Shown piece by piece: positions 17,051-24,496 of a stretch of 26,653 nucleotides of DNA. Made by a program: the position numbers and the translations under genes. Within the stretch, counting starts at the first letter, position 1; every line of letters begins with the position of its first letter. The notes beneath the pieces were generated by a model. The model saw only the letters and a list, made by a program, of their open reading frames with translations, searched no databases and was not told the DNA's origin. Source of the stretch: Nitrospina sp. (GTDB lineage: Bacteria > Nitrospinota > Nitrospinia > Nitrospinales > VA-1); assembly GCA_018665625.1 (NCBI GenBank), contig JABJCF010000035.1, positions 1-26,653 on the forward strand, given 5' to 3'.

Positions 17051-17857
17051 ATGAAAAAATTTATTATTGTAGGTGGCCTATTGGGAGTTGTCGGTGTGAT
17101 GCTGGCGTTCCTTCTTTTCTCATCGCTCGATTCAATCATCACCGAAGCGGTTGAGCATTTCGGCTCCGAAATTACGCAGACAGAAGTCAGTCTGGATAAA
17201 ACGGTTATTTCTGCGACCACAGGAAAAGGTGCGTTGCACGGCCTGAAAGTAACTAATCCAAAACCTTTTAAAACTCCCAGCGCTTTCGAATTTTCAGAAG
17301 TCAGCCTCACCCTTGACATAGGGAGCGTTACAAAAGATACGGTGGTGATTAAGGAAATTGTTATCGCAGGTCCAGAAATCACTTATGAAGTCGGCGCCAA
17401 CGGTAGCAATATCGATGCTATTAAAAGGAATGTGGACTCTTATTCCACTCCTTCAAAATCTGATCCTTACGAAAAAAAGGAAGTAGAAACCTCTGACAAG
17501 AAACAGAAAAAACTCATTATTGAAAAGCTCATTGTTCGTGATGGAAAAATAAATGTCAGCGCATCATTCTTGAATGGCAAATCCATGTCGGTGAGCTTGC
17601 CAGGCCTGACACTGAACGATATAGGAAAAGATAAGGGCGGTGCTTCACCAGGAGAAATTACAAATAAAATCATTACCGCCCTAAGGCAGAACATCAATAA
17701 AGCCGTGGGCACGCTTGATTTAGGACAATCCAAGAAAGTAATTGAAGGGGTTGCCAAAGACCTTAAAGGAAAACTGGAAAAAGGAATCGGCGATCCGGAA
17801 AAACTTCTGGACGGAAAGGCTGAGGACATTGGCAACGCAGTAAAAGGCCTCTTCTAG
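17051..17857 (+). CDS. AsmA-like membrane-anchored periplasmic protein
   Basis: The 268 residues have an N-terminal membrane helix (about 3-24). Beta-rich sequence typical of AsmA/DUF748 proteins follows: TEVSLDKTVISATTGKGALHGLKVTNPK, then FEFSEVSLTLDIGSV and VIKEIVIAGPEITYE. A Lys/Glu linker, a second such stretch and a C-terminal amphipathic Lys-rich tail (about 215-268) complete it. AsmA-type proteins act in envelope lipid and outer-membrane homeostasis. It is much shorter than full AsmA proteins, so the exact role is open. Confidence 0.65.
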   Translation: MKKFIIVGGLLGVVGVMLAFLLFSSLDSIITEAVEHFGSEITQTEVSLDKTVISATTGKGALHGLKVTNPKPFKTPSAFEFSEVSLTLDIGSVTKDTVVIKEIVIAGPEITYEVGANGSNIDAIKRNVDSYSTPSKSDPYEKKEVETSDKKQKKLIIEKLIVRDGKINVSASFLNGKSMSVSLPGLTLNDIGKDKGGASPGEITNKIITALRQNINKAVGTLDLGQSKKVIEGVAKDLKGKLEKGIGDPEKLLDGKAEDIGNAVKGLF

Positions 17858-17872
17858 CCAGCGTGACGCTGG
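17854..17872 (+). repeat. Hairpin starting at the stop codon of the AsmA-like gene
   Basis: CCAGCG (17858-17863) and CGCTGG (17867-17872) pair around TGA, directly after a CTAG stop context. It belongs to the stop-adjacent hairpin set. Confidence 0.5.
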
Positions 17873-18012
17873 ACTCTATGGGTCACACTTTTGCCAGCTA
17901 TCGGAGCCTTTGGGCTTCTGGAAAAGAGGTAAACTTTCCTGTTCACATACTTGGATATTATTTCCGGGAAGTGGGGAATAGACCTATCGCCTCTCTCGTG
18001 AGAGAGTAGAAA

Positions 18013-18047
18013 AAAAGGGTCAGCGAAAAAATTTCGCTGACCCTTTT
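18013..18047. terminator. Strong bidirectional intrinsic terminator
   Basis: A perfect 16-bp stem (18013-18028 with 18032-18047) around a 3-base A loop carries A-runs on the left and T-runs on the right, so it reads as a terminator on both strands. It lies between the convergent AsmA-like and EF-hand genes. Just upstream, 17981-18006 holds GACCTATCGCC followed by a CTCTCTC/GAGAGAG hairpin. Confidence 0.93.
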
Positions 18048-18079
18048 CAACATCATCACAAGGAGGTAGATGTGATGAA

Positions 18080-18580
18080 CTAAATGAACGTGGAAACTTG
18101 TGAGGTCAAATCTCCAGGTTCTGTGCTGCTACCTGTTACGCCTGCTGATGTAAAAATTTCATTCACTCGAGACTCGATCAAAGCATCGAGGTTGGTGCTG
18201 TCGCGTAAGAGAGAAGTAAGGTTGTTATCTTTAGATTGCTGGTTGCTTAAAAAATCTACGATGCTGCCCGTGTTAATTCCTGATTGCCCGAAAATGTTTT
18301 GCAGTTGACTCAAGAGTTGCTCGGGATTCTGATTGCCACCCTCCGCAATACGAAAAGCTTGAATTTCGTCCTGGGATACTTCTCCATTCCCGTTTATGTC
18401 AATGGACTCAAAATTATCGAGGATTTTTTGATCTTTTCCCGTTTGGTCTGCGCGGATTTGGACTTCATCTTTATTGAGTCCACCCGACTTGTCTGTGTCA
18501 GCCAGTTTGAAATTTTGCTGCGATCGCTGCAGAAGTGTGCTTAAAGCTGTTTGTCCTAAGCTACCTGTTCCTTCAACCAT
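18080..18580 (-). CDS. EF-hand calcium-binding protein
   Basis: From the ATG at 18580, behind GGAGG with 8-base spacing, the protein has 166 residues and no signal peptide. Two consecutive EF-hand loops are visible: DTDKSGGLNKDE (28-39) and DINGNGEVSQDE (61-72), both with Asp at 1 and 3 and Glu at 12. The remaining C-terminal half is Ser/Asn/Gln-rich without a known domain. A GTG at 18595 in frame overlaps the ribosome site and is rejected. Calcium binding is well supported; the process served is unknown. Confidence 0.85.
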   Translation of the reverse strand: MVEGTGSLGQTALSTLLQRSQQNFKLADTDKSGGLNKDEVQIRADQTGKDQKILDNFESIDINGNGEVSQDEIQAFRIAEGGNQNPEQLLSQLQNIFGQSGINTGSIVDFLSNQQSKDNNLTSLLRDSTNLDALIESRVNEIFTSAGVTGSSTEPGDLTSQVSTFI

Positions 18581-18651
18581 TGAATCATCCTCCACCGAAA
18601 AGATGTTTTAAGTTGGGCTATCCATGCCCTGTATTATCTTATCGGCGGTTG

Positions 18652-18687
18652 AAAAAAATGACTTAAGCCTTTATTTGAAAGGCCTTA
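18652..18687 (-). terminator. Probable terminator of the proteasome-nadA operon
   Basis: Read on the minus strand, TAAGGCCTTT pairs with AAAGGCTTA with one bulge around a 5-base loop, and seven T follow five bases later. It lies about 155 bases past the nadA stop. An 8-bp inverted repeat (18771-18778 with 18805-18812) sits between them and may also shape the 3' end. Confidence 0.45.
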
Positions 18688-18842
18688 TAGGGACTGAAAA
18701 ATCAAAGGCTTTTGGGCGAAGTCCTTTAGTTGTATGGGGTTTCGGCGGCAAGGCTACCCCTTGAGGGAATGCCAGCGACCTAATAGTAAAAAGCTATAGA
18801 ACCCTCGCTGGCTTTATCAGTACCGACCTATCGCCCCCCTTG

Positions 18843-19859
18843 CTAGAGGGCCGCGAATTCAAACATGCGATTTACGCATTGGAGGGCACGTTTTTGCGTT
18901 TCGGGGTCGATTTCGATGATGCTTTGCGGACTGGGATTTTCAAGGACGTTTAAGATGTCTTCCAATGAATTGGATTTCATGTATTTGCACATCGTACAAC
19001 CGCCTGCGAAGGTTTTTTGTGGGAACTCAGATTGAAGCACACCCGTAAGCCCGCATTCAGTGAGTAGAAAGAAAGAGTCTCGTTCCGATTCTCTCACGTG
19101 GTTGAGCATCTGGCTGGTGCTGCCCACATAATCGGCTTTGTTTACAACTTCTGAATTGCACTCTGGGTGAACCAGTATTTCCACACCTTCAAAATTTCTT
19201 CGCACCTGGTCGATACTTTCCGGCTGGTATTCTTCGTGAACGTAGCAGGTTCCATCCCACAACTGAATGTCTTTATGGATACCTTTTGCAGTCAGGTGCT
19301 GGATTACGTTTTCTCCCATGAGTTTGTCAGGCAGGAAATAAATTTTATCGTTCGGAATTTTCTCAATAATTTTATAAACGTTGGAAGAAGTAACGCAGAC
19401 ATCACATTGAGCTTTCACAGCAGCCGTCGTATTGATGTAGCAAACAAAGGTATGATCGGGAAATTGTTTGCGCAATTTAATAACATCCGACCCGGTGATG
19501 CCGTCTGCAAGAGAACAACCTCCATCCGGGTTTGGGTCGAGCACTACTTTTTGCGGGTTGAGTATCTTGGCGGTTTCCGCCATAAACCGCACGGCCGAAA
19601 AAACGATAACATCGGCATCAGACTCTTTAGCATTTTTTGACAAGCCATAAGAGTCGCCAGTGTAGTCGGCTACGCTGTAAAAAATCTGCGGCGCGACATA
19701 ATTATGAACCAGAATGATAGCGTTTTTTTCGCGCTTGAGTTTTTCTATGCGTTCAATAGTCGGGAGCAGCAGTTCACAGTTTTCTTTTGTGAACTGGCAA
19801 ACAGGGTTACCAACATGGATGTCTTTTAGTTTTTCGTAGAGTTGATCTGCCGTAACCAT
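18843..19859 (-). CDS. nadA: Quinolinate synthase
   Basis: NadA condenses iminoaspartate with DHAP to quinolinate for de novo NAD synthesis, using a [4Fe-4S] cluster. The 338 residues include LVHNYVAPQIFYSVADYTGDSYGLSK (split between residues 50 and 75), PDGGCSLAD with Cys115, WDGTCYVHEE with Cys205, HPECNSEV and the C-terminal GGCTMCKYM, covering the cluster ligands. It is the last gene of the minus-strand proteasome run, about 90 bases after HIT, in a gap that could hold an internal promoter. nadB and nadC are not in the window. Confidence 0.95.
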   Translation of the reverse strand: MVTADQLYEKLKDIHVGNPVCQFTKENCELLLPTIERIEKLKREKNAIILVHNYVAPQIFYSVADYTGDSYGLSKNAKESDADVIVFSAVRFMAETAKILNPQKVVLDPNPDGGCSLADGITGSDVIKLRKQFPDHTFVCYINTTAAVKAQCDVCVTSSNVYKIIEKIPNDKIYFLPDKLMGENVIQHLTAKGIHKDIQLWDGTCYVHEEYQPESIDQVRRNFEGVEILVHPECNSEVVNKADYVGSTSQMLNHVRESERDSFFLLTECGLTGVLQSEFPQKTFAGGCTMCKYMKSNSLEDILNVLENPSPQSIIEIDPETQKRALQCVNRMFEFAAL

Positions 19860-19948
19860 GTTTTTAACTCGAGCATTATTAAAAAAATTTAAATCGCTAC
19901 GGATTTATTTATTTTATAAGTGCAATGCTTTTCGAAGGAATGAAAAAT

Positions 19949-20296
19949 TTAGCCTGGCGGCCATTTCAAAGGGCGACCGCCCAAAATATGATAATGAATG
20001 TGAAGCACGGATTGTCCCGCACCTTCCCCACAGTTTACCACAAGGCGATAGCCTGATTTATCAAGTCCGCGTTCTTTTGCCAATTGATTGGCAACCGTGA
20101 TGATGGAACCCATCATTTCATGGTCAGATTCTTCCACATCAAGCAGGGAAGTCTGATGAACGCGCGGGATAATTAGAATATGGGTTGGAGCTTGAGGGTT
20201 GATATCGTTGATAGCAAACAACGTATCAGATTCATAAATTTTTTCGGAAGGAATAGATCCATCACCAATTTTGCAGAACAGGCAATCACTACTCAT
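19949..20296 (-). CDS. HIT-family nucleotide hydrolase (HINT/HinT-like)
   Basis: This 115-residue protein starts MSSDCLFCKIGDGSIPSEKI and carries the histidine triad HIHYH near the C terminus, in GQSVLHIHYHILGGRPLKWPPG-type context. Such proteins hydrolyse AMP-lysine or similar phosphoramidates. The ATG at 20296 overlaps the pafA stop by 8 bases; a longer frame up to 20392 would run inside pafA and is not needed. The overlap implies translational coupling to pafA. A link between an AMP-amide hydrolase and a ligase family is suggestive only. Confidence 0.9.
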   Translation of the reverse strand: MSSDCLFCKIGDGSIPSEKIYESDTLFAINDINPQAPTHILIIPRVHQTSLLDVEESDHEMMGSIITVANQLAKERGLDKSGYRLVVNCGEGAGQSVLHIHYHILGGRPLKWPPG

Positions 20297-21806
20297 AAGA
20301 TTTTTTCTTTCGAGAATTCGGCAAGGGATTTCCTCTGCTCTCGAATTCATCTGGAGACAAATAACCGGTCTCAAATTGTTTAAGATGCTCAATCACATCT
20401 TCTTTATAAGAAATAAAAGGATCCAGCATTAGAAAAGGATCATCCGTTTTACTGAGACGGAATCCGATCCAATCTATCAGGTAGCCCATATGCGAGTGCT
20501 GGCCAATCAGGCGTTTAATGAGTTCGCCACGGCCATATGCGCGTGTTCCTCTTGGAGGATTCTTTTTCGCATGATCCACTGCGGGGTCCGTTGTCTTACG
20601 GTAACCGTCGCCGCTGGCTTCTAATCCCCAAAACAAACCGCTCTCTTTATTTAAATTGTGATATTCCAGATCCAGGCTTTTGAGCCAGGGGTCATGCCAG
20701 TCCAGATTTTCTTCATTTTTAAATTCGCTAAGCATCCAATATTTGCTGGCCCAATCGACACGACCCAGAACCGCCTCGGGGCCTTTTGGCAAGTCTGTCA
20801 AAATGGATTCCCAGCTTTCCAGTATCCAGTCTGTCTCCTGATTTTTACCTGCAAGATGTTTTTTGCAAGTGTCGAGTATGTCTTGTTGCAACTCCAATGC
20901 TGTGGAGGGAGCCCCTGATGCCAGTGTCACTTCCCACTTAAATTCCTGATCGCGAGAAATGGAACGCATGGCCTGAACTGAATCGGCAAGAATCCAATCT
21001 CTTTTTGCAACACCCAGTTGCATGATCTCCAGCATCAAAGTGGTCGTTCCCATTTTCATGGCGGTGGCAAACTCACTCATTGTAGAATCGCCTACCAGAA
21101 GATGTATGCGACGGTATTTACTAGGATCGGACAAGGGTTCATCGCGCGTGTTAACAATGGCACGGTTGTATTGCACCCATCGATAAAATTCGTTGGGGAT
21201 ATGATCTGCTCGTTGTGAAATTTGAAAATCAACCTGTTCACCAACCACTTCCTGCGGGGAGACCCCATCCCAATCTCGAAACGGGTGCGGGTCGCAGGAG
21301 CCAATGCGCCCTGCGCCACAATATATTTGTCGTGTCGTCAGAAATGAGGACAGAAGTTTCAGGTTGTCACGCTCATCGAAGGGGAAACCCCTCCCTACCA
21401 GATAATTTTCATGGCAACCAAATGTTGCATTGGTCTCGAGGTCAACATTGTTTTTTATCAGAGAAATATTGTCGGCCCAACCCAACTCTTCCACCGCTTC
21501 CTGAACTAACGTATCGCCGGCGCGATCAAAAGTAACAAGGTCGACCAGATTTGAACATTCTGGTGATGCGTACTCCAGATGTCCCATATCGAGATAAAGC
21601 CTGCCTCCATTGAGCAGAAACCCTCCATTACCCGGCGGTTCATCGTTAGCGCGGTAATGCAGATCTAGAACTCCAAGGTTTTTAGAGAAGATATGGTTTT
21701 TTATTTTATTAGCAATCTCCATGGGGTCGAGACGAAAGTCACCGCCATTGTTGTCTTTGACAAGCAGCCCATATTCCGTTTCGATTCCAAAAATTCTTTT
21801 ACTCAT
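20289..21806 (-). CDS. pafA: Pup/UBact ligase PafA
   Basis: PafA activates the C-terminal Glu of the modifier as a phosphate anhydride and joins it to substrate lysines. The glutamine-synthetase-like fold shows the metal ligands in FGIETEYG (Glu9, Glu11), the catalytic Asp73 in GGRLYLDMGHLEYASPEC, and FGCHENYLVGR, INTRDEP-like VNTRDEP, and YRRIHLLVGDSTMSEFAT. The GHLEYASPEC wording and LYLD start favour PafA over Dop. At 505 residues it exceeds actinobacterial PafA by about 50, partly from a basic C-terminal tail (ending SRKKKSYE). It starts 8 bases after prcB copy 2. Confidence 0.92.
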   Translation of the reverse strand: MSKRIFGIETEYGLLVKDNNGGDFRLDPMEIANKIKNHIFSKNLGVLDLHYRANDEPPGNGGFLLNGGRLYLDMGHLEYASPECSNLVDLVTFDRAGDTLVQEAVEELGWADNISLIKNNVDLETNATFGCHENYLVGRGFPFDERDNLKLLSSFLTTRQIYCGAGRIGSCDPHPFRDWDGVSPQEVVGEQVDFQISQRADHIPNEFYRWVQYNRAIVNTRDEPLSDPSKYRRIHLLVGDSTMSEFATAMKMGTTTLMLEIMQLGVAKRDWILADSVQAMRSISRDQEFKWEVTLASGAPSTALELQQDILDTCKKHLAGKNQETDWILESWESILTDLPKGPEAVLGRVDWASKYWMLSEFKNEENLDWHDPWLKSLDLEYHNLNKESGLFWGLEASGDGYRKTTDPAVDHAKKNPPRGTRAYGRGELIKRLIGQHSHMGYLIDWIGFRLSKTDDPFLMLDPFISYKEDVIEHLKQFETGYLSPDEFESRGNPLPNSRKKKSYE

Positions 21807-21814
21807 GGATTACT

Positions 21815-22615
21815 TTAACCACGCTGCATGGAGGTTTTATAAATTTCCGCTGTTTCGTCGTCCCCCAGGAATTGATATCCTTCACTGGTGAGGGTTGCGA
21901 GGGTGGGATAGATATCATCTTCAGGTCGAGCTTGGCCGGTAGCCGAGTCGAATAACGCTGCGGTTTGAAGAAGACGAATAGCCAAAGTCATGGCTTGCTC
22001 GCGGGTCCTTTCAACAAGAGGTTTTTCTCCCCATAAATCCTCGTGTTCGAGAATGCCGCGAATGATTTGTGATCCAGATCCGGTTGCTGTGTGTGTTCGA
22101 ATCTGAAAGTCCGCTCCCAGCATATCGTAAAAATGAATTTTAGATTTTTCCCCAATGGGATCGTAGGTTGCGAAGATAGGGCTGACAACTCCCAGACCTT
22201 GCACGGCCATTCCCACATTTTCTTTCAGAAGTTTGGATAGGGCGCGAATTTTACCCTCAACACTCATCGACTGCAATTGAGACCGTCGATAATATTCAAA
22301 GTTATGGGAAAGGACACGCGCCATTTCGAAAGCGGTTGCAGGCACCCCTGCAATTGCCATTAGAGTATATTTGTCAATTGGAATGACCTTGTCACACAAC
22401 TCATACATAATGCTGTTACCAGCAGTTGCTCTTCGGTCACCCGCAACGATAACGCCTCCCTTAAAATGGAATGCGAGAACCGTTGTCCCTTGTGGGACTG
22501 TGAAACTATTTTGATTTGTGACACCTTCCATTTTTGCGTGCCAGCGATAGCCAGATTTCTCCAGCAACTCAAAAAATTCACCTGCTGATGTATTGGCCTC
22601 AGATTGAAATTTCAT
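21815..22615 (-). CDS. prcB: Proteasome beta subunit, copy 2 (canonical active site)
   Basis: This 266-residue proteolytic subunit has a 43-residue propeptide ending PQG, then Thr44 (mature Thr1) in TTVLAFHFKGG. Asp60 (Asp17) lies in GDRR and Lys76 (Lys33) in CDKV. TATGSGSQII keeps Ser at the position of Ser129, and FDSATG keeps Asp166 and a Thr at 169, as in Mycobacterium PrcB. All catalytic positions are therefore present. Its ATG overlaps the UBact stop by 4 bases (ATGA). It differs from copy 1 in the propeptide and around the active site. Confidence 0.92.
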   Translation of the reverse strand: MKFQSEANTSAGEFFELLEKSGYRWHAKMEGVTNQNSFTVPQGTTVLAFHFKGGVIVAGDRRATAGNSIMYELCDKVIPIDKYTLMAIAGVPATAFEMARVLSHNFEYYRRSQLQSMSVEGKIRALSKLLKENVGMAVQGLGVVSPIFATYDPIGEKSKIHFYDMLGADFQIRTHTATGSGSQIIRGILEHEDLWGEKPLVERTREQAMTLAIRLLQTAALFDSATGQARPEDDIYPTLATLTSEGYQFLGDDETAEIYKTSMQRG

Positions 22616-22788
22616 TGTCCGGTTCGTTGCTTGTATTTTTCAGACTGTTTGGGGTCAACTTTTTTCATACGCTTAAGCAGGTTGTCTCGTCCTGGCCGCG
22701 AAGAATCCGGGCTGCCAGGGCCAGACTTGTCTCTATCTGGACTGGACTCCTTTTTTTCTTCTTTCCTTAATGGATCGTTCATCTCCAT
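22612..22788 (-). CDS. UBact / Pup-like protein modifier
   Basis: This 58-residue, highly charged and probably disordered protein starts MEMNDPLRKEEKKES and ends KVDPKQSEKYKQRTGQ. The C-terminal Gly-Gln matches Pup-type modifiers that Dop must deamidate to Glu before ligation. RTG-Q/E rather than GGQ/E is the form described for UBact in Gram-negative phyla such as Nitrospinae. AAGGAG lies 8 bases before the ATG. It sits between prcA and prcB copy 2 and is translationally coupled to the latter. It is too short for routine gene calls. Identity rests on position, size, composition and C terminus. Confidence 0.9.
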   Translation of the reverse strand: MEMNDPLRKEEKKESSPDRDKSGPGSPDSSRPGRDNLLKRMKKVDPKQSEKYKQRTGQ

Positions 22789-22835
22789 TTCATTGACTCC
22801 TTTTAAACATTATTTGTTCATTATATATAGAATGA

Positions 22836-23588
22836 TCAGATAGTAGAAGACTTCAATCTGTTTATTTCATCTTCACTCAAAGGACGATAGATTGCTTTGC
22901 TCGATGATTTTTCTGCTAGCACAGCACCCTCAAGATACCATTGGTCAAATGCTTCTTGTAAAGTTTCGGGGACATCATTTTCCTTTTCGTCATCATCATT
23001 GTCAGAATCTAGTTTCCTACTTTCATTCCATAGCTTAGAAGCTTCCTGCAAAGCCTGATCGAGAGAATAGGTTGCAAAGGGTTGTTTTTGAATTTCACGT
23101 TGCAACCAGTCCATCACCTTTTCATCCCCCGCAATGGCAGTCCCATTTTTAAAAGTTTCCCAATGTCCATCATAGTTCATGCGAAAAAAATTAGGTTTCC
23201 CCTGCATATTCAACTCAACAAGCAGGAGACGAACTATATAAGGAGCGCGTTGAATTTCCTCAAAATTCTGTTTGAGTGCGGGCGCAATTCCAAATTGCAG
23301 CAACCGGGTCGAGGTCACATCTTCTGCAGACCGGTTGAATCCTTCCAGATGCGCCATGTCGAGCAGATTCATTCGCAGCCTTTCTACGTCCGCAGGGTGT
23401 CCAACGCCGCCCAGCGCAATTCGATCATAGATTTCGTAAATTTTCCCCGGCTGTGGGGCAAAACCAAAAATCAATAAACCTTCATTATAAGGAACCGCCA
23501 AAACAGGCTGCCCCATTTTCAGCTTTTCCTGGACATAATTATGACGGGTTGATACCGCCTCCATCCATCGATAGGGCTCTTCAAACAT
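22836..23588 (-). CDS. prcA: Proteasome alpha subunit
   Basis: This 250-residue structural subunit forms the outer rings and gate of the 20S core. QPVLAVPYNEGLLIFGF, KIYEIYDRIALGGVGHPADVE and FNRSAEDVTSTRLL align with actinobacterial PrcA, and no mature N-terminal Thr is present. Beyond the fold there is an acidic run (DSDNDDDEKEND, about 193-204) and a distinct C-terminal segment ending DEINRLKSSTI. GAGGAG sits 9 bases before the ATG. Only one alpha gene is seen, against two beta genes. Confidence 0.88.
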   Translation of the reverse strand: MFEEPYRWMEAVSTRHNYVQEKLKMGQPVLAVPYNEGLLIFGFAPQPGKIYEIYDRIALGGVGHPADVERLRMNLLDMAHLEGFNRSAEDVTSTRLLQFGIAPALKQNFEEIQRAPYIVRLLLVELNMQGKPNFFRMNYDGHWETFKNGTAIAGDEKVMDWLQREIQKQPFATYSLDQALQEASKLWNESRKLDSDNDDDEKENDVPETLQEAFDQWYLEGAVLAEKSSSKAIYRPLSEDEINRLKSSTI

Positions 23589-23664
23589 ATTTCATATCTC
23601 CTCGGGTCAAAAACTTCATCCAGGTCAATGCATCTTCAAAACAAAAAATAAATCTTTTGGACAT
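23581..23664 (-). CDS. Possible 27-residue micro-ORF between prcB copy 1 and prcA
   Basis: An ATG two bases after the prcB copy 1 stop opens 27 codons: MSKRFIFCFEDALTWMKFLT then RGDMKYV. The stop lies inside the first codons of prcA. AAGGGA precedes it at a usable distance. It fills the whole 78-base gap, which would suit translational relay into prcA or a small subunit-interacting peptide. No homology is known to me. It may simply be an open gap. Confidence 0.3.
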   Translation of the reverse strand: MSKRFIFCFEDALTWMKFLTRGDMKYV

Positions 23665-23666
23665 TT

Positions 23667-24467
23667 CTAATTCCCTTCCCTCGACATGGCTTCCAGCCGG
23701 GTCAATTGATCTTCACTCCAGAATTTGTATCCATTTTCCGTAACCGAAGCCAGGATGGGATAAATTTGCACATCTGCAAGCGATTTTTTTTCCTCGTTAT
23801 CCAACTGCGCTGCAACATGCAAAAGTTTCATGGCAATGATGGCAGCATCTTTTTCACATCTTTGGGCGAGAGGCTTTGGCCCCCACTGATTTTCCCGTTC
23901 CAGAACATCACGAATATGTCCGGCACCTGCCCCGGTAGCAGTAAAAGAAAGAACCTGAAATTCAGCTCCCAACATATCGTAATAATAGATAGAGGGTTTA
24001 CCAGATTCAATATCATAAGTCGCAAATATAGGACTGACACGCGTAAGCCCACTTGTTGAAGCTGTCAGGTTTTCCTTAAGCAATTTTGAAAACGTCCTTA
24101 TTTTTCCTTCCAGACTCATGGGGCGAACCTGAGTCCTTCGATAATACTCAAAATATTGAGAAAGAATTCTAGAAATTTCAAATGCAATAGCCGGAACACC
24201 TGCCACAGCCATGAGCGAACAATGATCGATGGGAATTATTTTTTCGCATCGCTCAAACATCATGTTGCTACCCGCCATTATCCGGCGGTCTCCAGCAACG
24301 ATGATTCCGTCTTCATAATGAAAAGCCAAAACAGTGGTTCCCTGAGGGACCGTAGACTTCCCATTGACCGGCAGTTTATCCAGAAAATCCTGGAGGTTAT
24401 AACCGGTCCTGTCAAGCAGTTCAAAAAAGTCGCCGCCTGCCTTAGTATCTTCAATATTTTCCGTCAT
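23667..24467 (-). CDS. prcB: Proteasome beta subunit, copy 1 (altered active-site surroundings)
   Basis: This 266-residue paralogue of the beta subunit has the same layout: a 43-residue propeptide ending PQG, Thr44 (Thr1) in TTVLAFHYEDG, Asp60 in GDRR and Lys76 in CEKI. It departs from the family near the nucleophile. TATGAGAGHI has Ala where Ser129 and the following Ser should be, and QLDNEEKK puts Glu at position 169. The subunit may self-process yet be slow, or differ in specificity; this is inference. It starts 29 bases after dop. Confidence 0.9.
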   Translation of the reverse strand: MTENIEDTKAGGDFFELLDRTGYNLQDFLDKLPVNGKSTVPQGTTVLAFHYEDGIIVAGDRRIMAGSNMMFERCEKIIPIDHCSLMAVAGVPAIAFEISRILSQYFEYYRRTQVRPMSLEGKIRTFSKLLKENLTASTSGLTRVSPIFATYDIESGKPSIYYYDMLGAEFQVLSFTATGAGAGHIRDVLERENQWGPKPLAQRCEKDAAIIAMKLLHVAAQLDNEEKKSLADVQIYPILASVTENGYKFWSEDQLTRLEAMSREGN

Positions 24468-24496
24468 GGAATTTACCTGTCTAAAAGAAAAAACCT

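Noticed and set aside
20297..20392. Upstream extension of the HIT gene inside pafA
   Set aside because: The ATG at 20296 gives the normal HIT N terminus (MSSDCLFCKI); the extension is pafA sequence in another frame.
22534..22843. Plus-strand ORFs opposite the UBact gene
   Set aside because: No ribosome site, and the minus strand holds a Pup-like ORF in a tight operon.
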